Translations under genes and position numbers: made by a program
In this document: positions 18,285 to 26,176 of the stretch, piece by piece
Layout of the letters: each line of letters begins with the position of its first letter
Numbering within the stretch: position 1 is the stretch's first letter
The notes under the pieces: model-generated
Database searches by the model: none
Told to the model about the DNA's origin: nothing
What the model saw: the letters and a program-made list of their open reading frames with translations, nothing else
Assembly (NCBI RefSeq): GCF_016925615.1
Contig: NZ_CP070499.1
Location: 4,278,001 to 4,342,000 of the forward strand
DNA from: Natronosporangium hydrolyticum
Lineage (GTDB): Bacteria; Actinomycetota; Actinomycetes; Mycobacteriales; Micromonosporaceae
Direction of reading: 5' to 3'
Length of the DNA stretch: 64,000 nt

Positions 18285-18618
18285 GGTAAGCCCTACCTCC
18301 GGTAGTCTGTTGATCGCCACTTGCCTGGTACGCCCGACCGGCTGCGCGGTCCGCCCCGCCGGGTACGCCGCACTCCATCTTCCCAGCTACCCCGCGGATC
18401 GCCCACAGCGGCCGGCGTGTCACCGACCACCAGCCCGCGAGAAAGTGACCTGGGCCCTGGCAAGCTGACACGCCCGCGTCGAGGCGTCCGGCCGCCCGGT
18501 ACCTCAGCGCGGAACGCCCCGAGACGTGTAGTCGGCCTGTCTCCGCGTCACCTCGATACCGCGGCGCGCATCGCGTGACCGACGCGGACGAGTGTGAACG
18601 CCACCCGCACCAGCGGAG
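18285..18618. other. Intergenic region upstream of ettA
   Basis: About 330 bases between the ettA start and the end of the EspC-like gene. The ribosome site of ettA (GGAGGTAGGG on the minus strand, 18291-18300) is visible. I see no further gene, tRNA or strong hairpin; the ettA promoter should be here. Confidence 0.6.
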
Positions 18619-18990
18619 TCAGGTCGCCGTTGTCCAGCTGTTGACCGGCCGGCTCAGGAACGAGCCCTGCTCTGCGGCGGTCCCGCTCTGCCGATGAAGA
18701 GTGGTGGCGGCATCGACATCGCTGTTGTGGACGACGCTGCCGGCCGAGGTGGTGTCTACCCCGAGGTTCGCGACCCGCTGGCCGACCCTGGTGGCCGCTG
18801 GCACGACCATCTCAGCGTAGCGATCCATCGCGTAGAGGATCCGCGTATCGTGGAGCTTCCCTGCGGTTTCCTGGTAGGTGATCCTGATCCGGCGGGCCCA
18901 GGAATCCCACGGCCTGGACGTATGCGCGGTAGCGTGACCTGCCCGGATTACCTCGTCTGGGTGAACCTCGAAGAACGCTGGCTCTGGCAA
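18619..18990 (-). CDS. EspC-like ESX (type VII) secretion-associated protein
   Basis: 123 residues from TTG 18990, which has GAGAGGA seven bases upstream; GTG 19014 is the alternative. The protein begins P-E-P-A-F-F-E-V-H-P-D-E-V and continues as an all-helical chain of about 100 residues (W-D-S-W-A-R-R-I near 30, A-M-D-R-Y-A-E-M-V-V-P-A-A-T-R-V, then V-V-H-N-S-D-V-D-A-A-T-T-L-H-R). This matches the pattern of EspC/ESX-associated small proteins (F-E-V-D-P start, A-x-x-Y-x-x-x-D-x-x-A-A end). No signal peptide, consistent with type VII export. It is the last gene of a set with a lipoprotein and a broken large helical gene. Confidence 0.68.
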   Translation of the reverse strand: MPEPAFFEVHPDEVIRAGHATAHTSRPWDSWARRIRITYQETAGKLHDTRILYAMDRYAEMVVPAATRVGQRVANLGVDTTSAGSVVHNSDVDAATTLHRQSGTAAEQGSFLSRPVNSWTTAT

Positions 18991-19025
18991 CGGTAGTTCC
19001 TCTCGTCTGCGCACTGCCGACCTAT

Positions 19026-19745
19026 TTAAGCATCGCCAAGCTTGTGGGTCGCCCATTCATCACACTCGGGTTGGTAGCCAACCTCCGGATCCCGGTAATC
19101 ATCGCCGGCGTATGAGGCAGTGTGGTCAACCAGCCACCGTTGATCGTCGTCGACTGTCCTCCTCACCAGGTCATACTCGGTGAGAACCGCTCGGTGGTCG
19201 CGCCACACTTCAGAACCGCCACCGCGGCTGACCGGGCCGTGAAAACCTTCGTCAGCACACAGCAGGACGGTTGCGGCATCACCGTTCACCCTGGCCTCCA
19301 TCACTCGGATCCACCGCGGCCCGATCCACGGATCCGGGTTCGTGCCGCGCACGTTGGCGTGGTACCCACGGACCTGTTCTGCGTAGTCGTCAGTCGCGAG
19401 CAGCAATAGCAGGTCAAGATCCTCGGGCTCGCGCGGCACTGGACCGAAGATCAACATGTGTTCCAGCGCCTCGAACAGGCGCGCGACCCCAGCCGCGGCC
19501 ACCTGGTCAGGCTCAGGAAACTCGGGAACCTCCCAGTGCAGTGGCCAGTCAGGTGGAATCCCCTCCAGCGGTATGCGAGCCAGCTCCTCCTCGTACGAGT
19601 CGGTCTCGCCGGGCGCAGTGCGCTGGGGCGCGGGACCCGATCCGGTGCAGGCCAAGGTGACCGCGCCGAGCACCAAGGCCGCGGTAAAGGAGTGGGCCGT
19701 CGCCTGCCATCGAGGTCGCCGCCGTGTATTAGTAAGAGGAAGCAC
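19026..19745 (-). CDS. Lipoprotein in the ESX-linked gene set
   Basis: 239 residues from GTG 19745, with AAGGAGGA just upstream. The N-terminus is basic then hydrophobic, ending L-A-C-T-G, a lipobox. The mature part is acidic, rich in Pro/Glu and Trp (L-H-W-E-V-P-E-F-P-E-P), followed by a fold with V-R-G-Y-H-A-N-V-R-G-T-N-P-D-P-W-I-G-P-R-W and a final Cys near P-E-C-D-E-W. I do not recognise the family; similar lipoproteins accompany ESX-associated genes in Micromonosporaceae by general knowledge, but that is inference. It lies 35 bases before the EspC-like gene and 39 bases after the large broken gene. Confidence 0.78.
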   Translation of the reverse strand: MLPLTNTRRRPRWQATAHSFTAALVLGAVTLACTGSGPAPQRTAPGETDSYEEELARIPLEGIPPDWPLHWEVPEFPEPDQVAAAGVARLFEALEHMLIFGPVPREPEDLDLLLLLATDDYAEQVRGYHANVRGTNPDPWIGPRWIRVMEARVNGDAATVLLCADEGFHGPVSRGGGSEVWRDHRAVLTEYDLVRRTVDDDQRWLVDHTASYAGDDYRDPEVGYQPECDEWATHKLGDA

Positions 19746-19784
19746 TGGTCCTCCTTCGCTCCTCCGCACCATCGGGTCACGGAA

Positions 19785-22209
19785 CTAGCTCTCTAGCCTG
19801 CTTCCAGCGAGATCATCGTTCGCCGCACCATATTCCTCGTTGTACGCTCCACGCGCCGCGCTCTCGAGGGAGCGGGCGCCGGAGTCGGCTCCGCCGTTGC
19901 TGAGATACTCCCGCCAGACTATGTACTCTCGGCTGTTCGGCCGATGGAGCCACTCCTCTATCGGCTTGAGTTCTCCATCCTCGACCAACACTGCCTGTAC
20001 GTGGTCCGGCAGCTCATCCGGATCGGTATGGCGGTAGGCGCCCATCAGCGCCTGCTCCTCCAACCGTTGCCGGCTGAGTTCCCGCATGACCCCGATCTCC
20101 CAGTCCGCCTGGCCGACGTGACTGACCTGCTCTCCTTCCATGCGTCGCTCCAGCAGCTCCTCGACGCCAAAGACTATGCTTCCCACAGGCAAAGGGGCAC
20201 CGGTGGCATCCAACAGGTCCCCGCCGAGGTTCGCCCCAAGCTGATAGACAAGGTAACGGTTCTCCAACTCGCGATTATGCGCGGCCGCCTGTTCCTCCCA
20301 CTTGCCGTCGATCTGGGTAGCCGCGCCGATATCAAGGGCACCGAACATCCTGGCCGCAGGTTCAATGACACTATTCGTCGCCGCCTCAAATACGTCGTCA
20401 TGCCCACCCGCGCCCGAGAGGTAGTAGTCATACAGCACACTCATGTAGACTTCCTCAGCGACCATGACGGTCTCCCTTGCCTCAGCATTGCGACCGAGTT
20501 CAGCAAGGAAGTACTGCAGATCCGAAGAATCCACGCTAACGTTCTGCTCGCCTGGGACCGCACTGTCACTGTGCCCGCCCAGCATGCTCCAGTGCATATC
20601 ATCTATGTAACCCGCAGCGACACGCCCCAGATACGGTCGAAGGGTGTCCACGACGACGTCCCGTTCTTCAATTGGCGTCTCCTTGACCGTGTCATCGTTC
20701 GCGATCGCGTAGACAATCGACTCGACGATCCGGTAGGAGCGTTCGTCAGGCGGATAGAGCTGCCGAAGCTCTCCATCCGGGCCACGTTCCATAGTGATAC
20801 CGGCCACGTGCTCCAGGACCCGTCCGAAGGTCTCCAGGCCGGACTCGTAAGGCCCCCACTCCTTGTCAGTGACCAGGTAGTCCACCCGGGGCAGATGCAG
20901 GCCACCACCCTCAAGTGACTCCACACTTCCCGCCAAAGCGGCACGGGCGCCGTAGGGATTATTCTCGAAGGCCTCCATTAGGCTCACCAATGGATAGTAG
21001 CTGGCGGCCGGGTTGTCACCGGCCAGTACCCGCGCCAGATCCAATGGCCCGGTCGCATAGGTGCCATCCCAGACGCCATTGCCGCCGAGCTCGATTTCAA
21101 AGTCGATCATGTCGCCGCCGACTCTCTGCAGAAACCACTCGTCGTAGTGTCCGTGGGTGAGCAGCGGAGCCAGCAACTGATATCCGTAGATTTGCTTGGT
21201 CGTCATTCCGTCGAGGCGTTGTGGATATGTCTCACGCCCTGCCGCGATGAGCTCCTCGATCCATTCGGGTGATAGCTCATGCTCCGCGGGATGGTACTGT
21301 TCACCATCGCCCCACGGAGCCGACCCGTAGCTACCTCGCTGAGTCGTTGCGGTAGCCAGCGCTACCCCAGTCCTTCCTGGATCCTCACCAGCACATCCAG
21401 ATCAGCATGGTCCTGAAGCTCTACGACAGCTTGGTTGGCTTTGATCAATCCGTCGGGACCGAGGTCGCTGAGCAGAAAGTACGAAAACTCCTCGTCGTCC
21501 GCATGTTCATAAAAAAAACCGGCCAGCCGCTCGAGCTCCGCGTCGCTGGGGGTCTGGGTCGGATCTTCGAGGACGCCCACTATCCGCTGTGCTTCCTCAA
21601 TGGTGGCGGCCCACTCCCACTCAGCGGCGAAGAAGGCCGTCATGGGACCCGGCGGGATCGTACCCAACTCCCGCGCCAGTTCGAGATTCTCCCAGGTTGG
21701 GCCGTTCGTAACATGCCGGCCACATCCCGCGCGCCCTCGTCTACATGAACGGTGAAGACACGGTGCCATTCCTCCTCGAGCTCGTGAATCATGAGGTCGC
21801 GCTCTGACTTACGGAGGAGCTCTCTCAGCATGTCGGGTTGCTCGTCAAAGTCGGCGTACTTGGCGTGGAGCCGCCTCTCGAGGTCTACCGGGACCTGCCC
21901 CAACTGCTCGAGCAACTGGTCGACCTGGCGGTTGAACTCTCGCACGTGCTCCGCCCAAGTCAACAGGGGCACCGCTGCCCATGCCACCTTCGACGCTACG
22001 TCCCGTGCAGCAGCACGCAGATCTTCCGGTGCCGCCTGCAATTCCTCGGCTGCAAGGCCGTCCCATGCGGCCACCGCCGGGTCAAATGCCCGATCAGTGA
22101 GGGTCTCGTGGTCCGTGGCCTCCTCCGCCAGACGAACCAGGCCCCCGGCCTCGCCCTCCAGCAACGCGGGCAAAGCCGGATGTCGTTCAAAAGGACTCCT
22201 CGGCTGCAC
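19785..22209 (-). pseudogene. Large helical ESX-linked gene interrupted by two frameshifts
   Basis: Three frames together encode about 800 residues without signal peptide. Segment 1 starts at GTG 22209 (M-Q-P-R-S-P-F-E-R-H-P-A) and is helical (A-A-E-E-L-Q-A-A-P-E-D-L-R-A-A-A-R-D-V), running to about 21720. Segment 2 (T-N-G-P-T-W-E-N-L-E-L-A-R-E-L-G onward) ends at TAG 21362. Segment 3 is open from just before that TAG to 19785, and its coding character extends upstream of its first ATG (21206), through P-E-W-I-E-E-L-I-A-A-G-R-E-T-Y-P. One extra base near 21718 and one extra G in the GGGG at 21364-21368 would join all three. The helical make-up and position before a lipoprotein and an EspC-like gene suggest an ESX substrate or a DUF6571-like protein; that family name is a guess. 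Confidence 0.7.
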
Positions 22210-22389
22210 AATGATCACCCCCACTATCCCGATCGGCAACCCTGGGTAAGCAGGCCACTCGCCCACAAGTTCGGACCGGACCGCTCAAAGCCCCGCCGGC
22301 CAGGCTTCTCCGAGCTCGCGCTACACGACCTCGACACCCTCGGACGCGCTGGCATGGCACCCCCGCCACGAGCCGACCCGGCGGTCGCC

Positions 22390-22531
22390 CCACGAGGCGA
22401 CCGCCGGGTCGAATGCCTTGTTGGTCACGGCCTCGTGGTCGGCGGCCCGTTTGGCGAGAGTCACTAGTGAGTCCGCCCGGATCCAGGAAGAAGGGCTTAG
22501 CCGGACGATGCTCGAATGGACCCAACTGCAC
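22390..22531 (-). pseudogene. Decayed duplicate of the 5' end of the large ESX-linked gene
   Basis: From GTG 22531 the frame reads V-Q-L-G-P-F-E-H-R-P-A-K-P-F-F-L, then in the next frame (22467-22390) L-V-T-L-A-K-R-A-A-D-H-E-A-V-T-N-K-A-F-D, then P-A-V-A-S-W. The start of the neighbouring gene reads V-Q-P-R-S-P-F-E-R-H-P-A-L and L-V-R-L-A-E-E-A-T-D-H-E-T-L-T-D-R-A-F-D, then P-A-V-A-A-W. Both begin GTG-CAG. The similarity fades after the Trp. It is a partial tandem copy with at least one frameshift, and its ribosome site (GGGGAGG) is still intact. Confidence 0.72.
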
Positions 22532-22665
22532 CAGGTGTCCCTCACCTCCCCTAAGTGACCCCATCATGCCATCACCGCGCAAGCGCGGTCACGAAGCGTA
22601 TTCAGTAGGCTGGGAACCACGAGGTAGCCCCTACAGCGGGGGACGTTGGCGGAGGTGGTCTCGAC

Positions 22666-24051
22666 GTGGCGAAACGAAGCTCGTTTGTCGTGGTGGCGAA
22701 CCGGTTACCGGTCGACCGGGTCACCACCGAGGCCGGGCAGGAGTGGCGCCCCAGCCCGGGTGGGCTGGTCACCGCGCTGCACCCGGTGTTGGCCAAGCAA
22801 CGGGGCACCTGGGTGGGTTGGGCCGGCGGCACCGGCGAGGCACCCGAACCGTTCGAGCTGGAGGGCATCCACCTGCACCCGGTGCCGCTGGATGCGGACG
22901 ATCTTGAGCGTTATTACGAGGGACAGTCGAACGCGACGATCTGGCCGCTCTACCACGATGCGGTCGAGACCCCGGTCTACCGGCGCCGCTGGCGGGAGTC
23001 GTACCGCGAGGTGAACGCCCGATTCGCCACCGCCGTCGACAAGGTCGCCGAGCAGGGCGCCACCGTGTGGGTCCAGGACTACCAGTTGCAGCTGGTCCCA
23101 GCGATGCTCCGGGAGCGCCGGCCGGACCTACGGATCGGTTTCTTCCTGCACATTCCGTTTCCGCCGATCGAGTTGTTCATGCAGATGCCCGGTCGGGCCG
23201 AGATCCTCCGCGGGCTGCTCGGGGCCGACCTGGTCGGCTTCCAACAGCGGTTGGCGGCGCAGAACTTCGTCCGGCTGGCCCGACATCTGCTGGGCCTGCG
23301 CTACCAGGGCAACACGATCAAGGTCGACGACCGCACCGTCAAAGCTGGCGCGTTCCCGATCTCGATCGATGTCGAGGAGATGGAGAAGCTCGCCGCTACC
23401 GCGAGCGTGCAGGCCCGGGCCAAGCAGATCCGGGCCGAGCTGGGCGACCCGGAGACGGTGGTGCTCGGGGTGGACCGGCTCGACTACACCAAGGGCATCG
23501 AGCAGCGGTTCAAGGCGTTCCGGGAGCTGCTCAGCGAAGGCCGGCTGTCGGTGCCGCAGGCGGTCATGGTGCAGGTCGCCACCCCCAGCCGGGAGCGGGT
23601 CGAGCATTACCAGACGCTCCGGGTACGGGTGGAGCGTGAGGTCGGTCGGATCAACGGCGAGTTCGGGCGGGTCGGCGTCCCGGCGGTGCACTACCTGCAC
23701 CAGTCGTACAGCCGTACCGAGCTGGCGGCGCTCTACTGTGCGGCGGACGTCATGATGGTGACCCCGCTGCGCGACGGGATGAACCTGGTGGCCAAGGAGT
23801 ATATTGCCGCCCGGGCCGACGCTGGCGGGGCGCTGGTGCTCAGCGAGTTCGCCGGGGCGGCGACGGAGCTTCGGCAGGCGTTTCTGTGCAACCCGTACGA
23901 CCCGGAGGCGGTCAAGGAGACGATGCTGCGGGCGATCACGGTCGCCCCGTCCGAGGCGAAACGGCGGATCAAGGTGATGCAGCGGCACCTGCGTAACCAC
24001 GATGTCGACCGGTGGGCCCGCTCGTTCCTCGACGAGCTAGGCGGCGCCTGA
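22666..24051 (+). CDS. otsA: Alpha,alpha-trehalose-phosphate synthase (UDP- or GDP-glucose)
   Basis: 461 residues, GT20 family, from GTG 22666 with GGAGG nine bases upstream. Recognisable parts: F-V-V-V-A-N-R-L-P-V-D at the N-terminus, G-W-A-G-G-T-G substrate loop, V-W-V-Q-D-Y-Q-L, F-F-L-H-I-P-F-P-P, G-V-D-R-L-D-Y-T-K-G-I, and R-D-G-M-N-L-V-A-K-E-Y for nucleotide-sugar binding. It makes trehalose 6-phosphate from glucose 6-phosphate and a nucleotide-glucose, in the cytoplasm. It overlaps otsB by one base (TGATG), forming an otsAB operon for trehalose as osmoprotectant and storage sugar. Confidence 0.97.
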   Translation: MAKRSSFVVVANRLPVDRVTTEAGQEWRPSPGGLVTALHPVLAKQRGTWVGWAGGTGEAPEPFELEGIHLHPVPLDADDLERYYEGQSNATIWPLYHDAVETPVYRRRWRESYREVNARFATAVDKVAEQGATVWVQDYQLQLVPAMLRERRPDLRIGFFLHIPFPPIELFMQMPGRAEILRGLLGADLVGFQQRLAAQNFVRLARHLLGLRYQGNTIKVDDRTVKAGAFPISIDVEEMEKLAATASVQARAKQIRAELGDPETVVLGVDRLDYTKGIEQRFKAFRELLSEGRLSVPQAVMVQVATPSRERVEHYQTLRVRVEREVGRINGEFGRVGVPAVHYLHQSYSRTELAALYCAADVMMVTPLRDGMNLVAKEYIAARADAGGALVLSEFAGAATELRQAFLCNPYDPEAVKETMLRAITVAPSEAKRRIKVMQRHLRNHDVDRWARSFLDELGGA

Positions 24052-24863
24052 TGGCCTCGCCGGAGTCGACCTCGGCGGCCGGCGCCGACCCGCTGGCGTC
24101 GGAGCCGGCGCTGCGGGGCGCGCTCGACCAGCTCGCCAAGGTCCACCGGCTGCTCGTGACCAGCGATTACGACGGCGTGCTCGCGCCGATCGTCACCGAT
24201 CCGGCGCGGGCCTTCCCGCTGCCGGCCGGTATCGACGCGCTGCGGAGCCTGGCCGGGTTGCCGTCGACGACGGTCGCGCTGCTCTCCGGCCGAGCCCGGG
24301 CTGACCTGGCCAAACTGGCCGAACTGGGGCCGCCGGTGCGGCTGGTCGGCGGCCACGGCGCCGAGCTGACCGAGCGGTTGCAACTCACCGACGAGCAGGC
24401 CGCGCTGCGGGAGCGGCTGGCCACCGCGCTGGCGGAGCTGGTCGCCGACTACCCCGGGGCCTGGCTGGAGGCTAAGCCGGCCAGCTTGGTGGTGCATACC
24501 CGCACGGCGGCGCCCGAGGTGGGGGCGGCGGCCCGAGCCGCGGTCCACGCCGGGCCCGGGAGCTGGCCCGGCGTCGCGCTCGGCACCGGCAAAGAAGTGG
24601 TGGAACTATCGGTGGTGAGCGCCAACAAGGGCACGGCCCTCGCCGCGCTGCGCACCGAGACCGGCGCCGATGCGGTGCTCTTTCTCGGCGACGACGTGAC
24701 CGACGAGAACGCCTTCGCGGTGCTCGGCGACGCCGACGTGGGGGTCAAGGTCGGCCCCGGCGAGACCCGGGCAGGTCACCGGGTCGCGGACCCACCGGCC
24801 GCCGTCGCCGTGCTGGAGTTTCTGCGCGAGCAGCGGAGCGGGGCGGTCGCGGGTCGCAGTTGA
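24051..24863 (+). CDS. otsB: Trehalose-6-phosphate phosphatase
   Basis: 270 residues from ATG 24051, whose A is the last base of the otsA stop codon. HAD-fold phosphatase with the nucleophile motif T-S-D-Y-D-G-V-L near residue 40, motif II in V-A-L-L-S-G-R, the substrate region G-G-H-G-A-E-L, the motif III lysine in S-A-N-K-G-T-A-L, and motif IV F-L-G-D-D-V-T-D-E-N-A-F. It removes phosphate from trehalose 6-phosphate. The first about 35 residues are low-complexity Ala/Ser/Pro. Confidence 0.96.
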   Translation: MASPESTSAAGADPLASEPALRGALDQLAKVHRLLVTSDYDGVLAPIVTDPARAFPLPAGIDALRSLAGLPSTTVALLSGRARADLAKLAELGPPVRLVGGHGAELTERLQLTDEQAALRERLATALAELVADYPGAWLEAKPASLVVHTRTAAPEVGAAARAAVHAGPGSWPGVALGTGKEVVELSVVSANKGTALAALRTETGADAVLFLGDDVTDENAFAVLGDADVGVKVGPGETRAGHRVADPPAAVAVLEFLREQRSGAVAGRS

Positions 24864-24881
24864 CCCGACCGGCTCAGCAGA

Positions 24882-26120
24882 TCAGCAGGGCGGCCCCAGG
24901 TCGACCCCGGCCACGTCGCCGATGACGATCACCGCTGGAGGGCCGAGCCCGGCCTGGTCGATCGCGGCCGGTAGCTCCGCCAGCGTGGTCCGCAGTGTCC
25001 GCTGCCGGGCCGTGGTCCCGTCGGCGAGCACCGCCGCCGGCGTCTGCGGCGGCCGGCCGTGGGTCAGCAGAGTCTTCGTGATCGCCGGGGCTTGGCGCAT
25101 CCCCATCAGGATGACCAGGGTGCCGCGCAGCTGGGCCAACGCCGGCCACGCCACCAACGATTCGGGGTGGTCGGGGGCGAGATGGCCGGAGACCACGACG
25201 AATTCGTGCGCCACGCCCCGGTGGGTCACCGGAATCCCGGCGGCCGCCGGCACCGCCACCGCGCTGCTGACACCCGGCACTACGGTCACCGGTACGCCGG
25301 CGGCGGCGCACGCCTGGGCTTCTTCCCCGCCGCGGCCGAAGACGTACGGGTCGCCACCCTTGAGCCGGGCCACCGACGCACCGGCCAGCGCCCGGTCGAC
25401 CAGAATCCGGTTGATCTCTTCCTGGGTTCGGGACGGGCCGTACGGGATCTTGGCCGCGTCGACCAGCTCGACCTCCGGGCGGAGCTCGTCGAGCAGCAGC
25501 CCGGGGACGAGCCGGTCGGTGACGACGACGTCGGCCTCGGTGAGTAGCCGGCGGCCGCGGGCGGTGATCAGGTCAGGGTCCCCAGGGCCGGCGCCGATCA
25601 GGGCCACGCTGCCCACCCCGCCGCGGACCAGCCGGGCCCGGGTGGCGCCCGGCTGGTAGCTCAGGCTGCCGTCCACCAGTCCTTGCCGGACCGCGTCGCG
25701 CAGCCCAGCCGCCCGCTGCGGGTTGCCGCCGCCGAGCACCGCCACGGTGACCGGTCCGTGCCGGGCGACCGCCGGGGTCCAGGCGGTGGCGGCGTGCCGG
25801 TCGTCGGCGCGCACACAGAAGATGCGCCGCTGCTCGGCCGCCTCGCTGACCTCCGCCGCCGCCGCCGGATCGTCGATCGCCACCTGGACCAGCCACACTT
25901 CGGCCAGGTCATCGGGGGTGAACCGGCGCGGCAGCCAGGTCAGCTGCCCGGCCGTCACCAGGCTCTGCAGCGCGGGGGTCAGGGTGGGCGAGACCAGCAC
26001 GACCTGCGCCCCACACGTCAACAGCGCCGGCACCCGGCGGGTGGCGACCGCCCCGCCGCCCACCACCAACACGCGCCGGCCGGTCAGCCGCAACCCCAGC
26101 GGATACAGCGGGTCGGTCAT
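24882..26120 (-). CDS. cysG: Siroheme synthase: precorrin-2 dehydrogenase / uroporphyrinogen-III C-methyltransferase fusion
   Basis: 412 residues from ATG 26120, which has AGGAGGTGG directly upstream (the frame is open to 26165). Residues about 1-155 are a precorrin-2 dehydrogenase-like domain (V-L-V-V-G-G-G-A-V-A-T-R-R). Residues about 163-412 are the SAM-dependent methyltransferase: I-G-A-G-P-G-D-P-D-L-I-T, then R-L-K-G-G-D-P-Y-V-F-G-R-G-G-E-E, P-G-V-S-S-A-V and P-V-T-H-R-G. It makes sirohydrochlorin, or siroheme if it also inserts iron, for sulfite and nitrite reductases. Divergent from the PBP gene, with 56 bases between starts; convergent with otsB. Confidence 0.93.
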   Translation of the reverse strand: MTDPLYPLGLRLTGRRVLVVGGGAVATRRVPALLTCGAQVVLVSPTLTPALQSLVTAGQLTWLPRRFTPDDLAEVWLVQVAIDDPAAAAEVSEAAEQRRIFCVRADDRHAATAWTPAVARHGPVTVAVLGGGNPQRAAGLRDAVRQGLVDGSLSYQPGATRARLVRGGVGSVALIGAGPGDPDLITARGRRLLTEADVVVTDRLVPGLLLDELRPEVELVDAAKIPYGPSRTQEEINRILVDRALAGASVARLKGGDPYVFGRGGEEAQACAAAGVPVTVVPGVSSAVAVPAAAGIPVTHRGVAHEFVVVSGHLAPDHPESLVAWPALAQLRGTLVILMGMRQAPAITKTLLTHGRPPQTPAAVLADGTTARQRTLRTTLAELPAAIDQAGLGPPAVIVIGDVAGVDLGPPC

Positions 26121-26176
26121 GCCACCTCCTGAAAAGACGCACCCTAGATTACCGCCGAGAATCACTCGCTTTTGAC

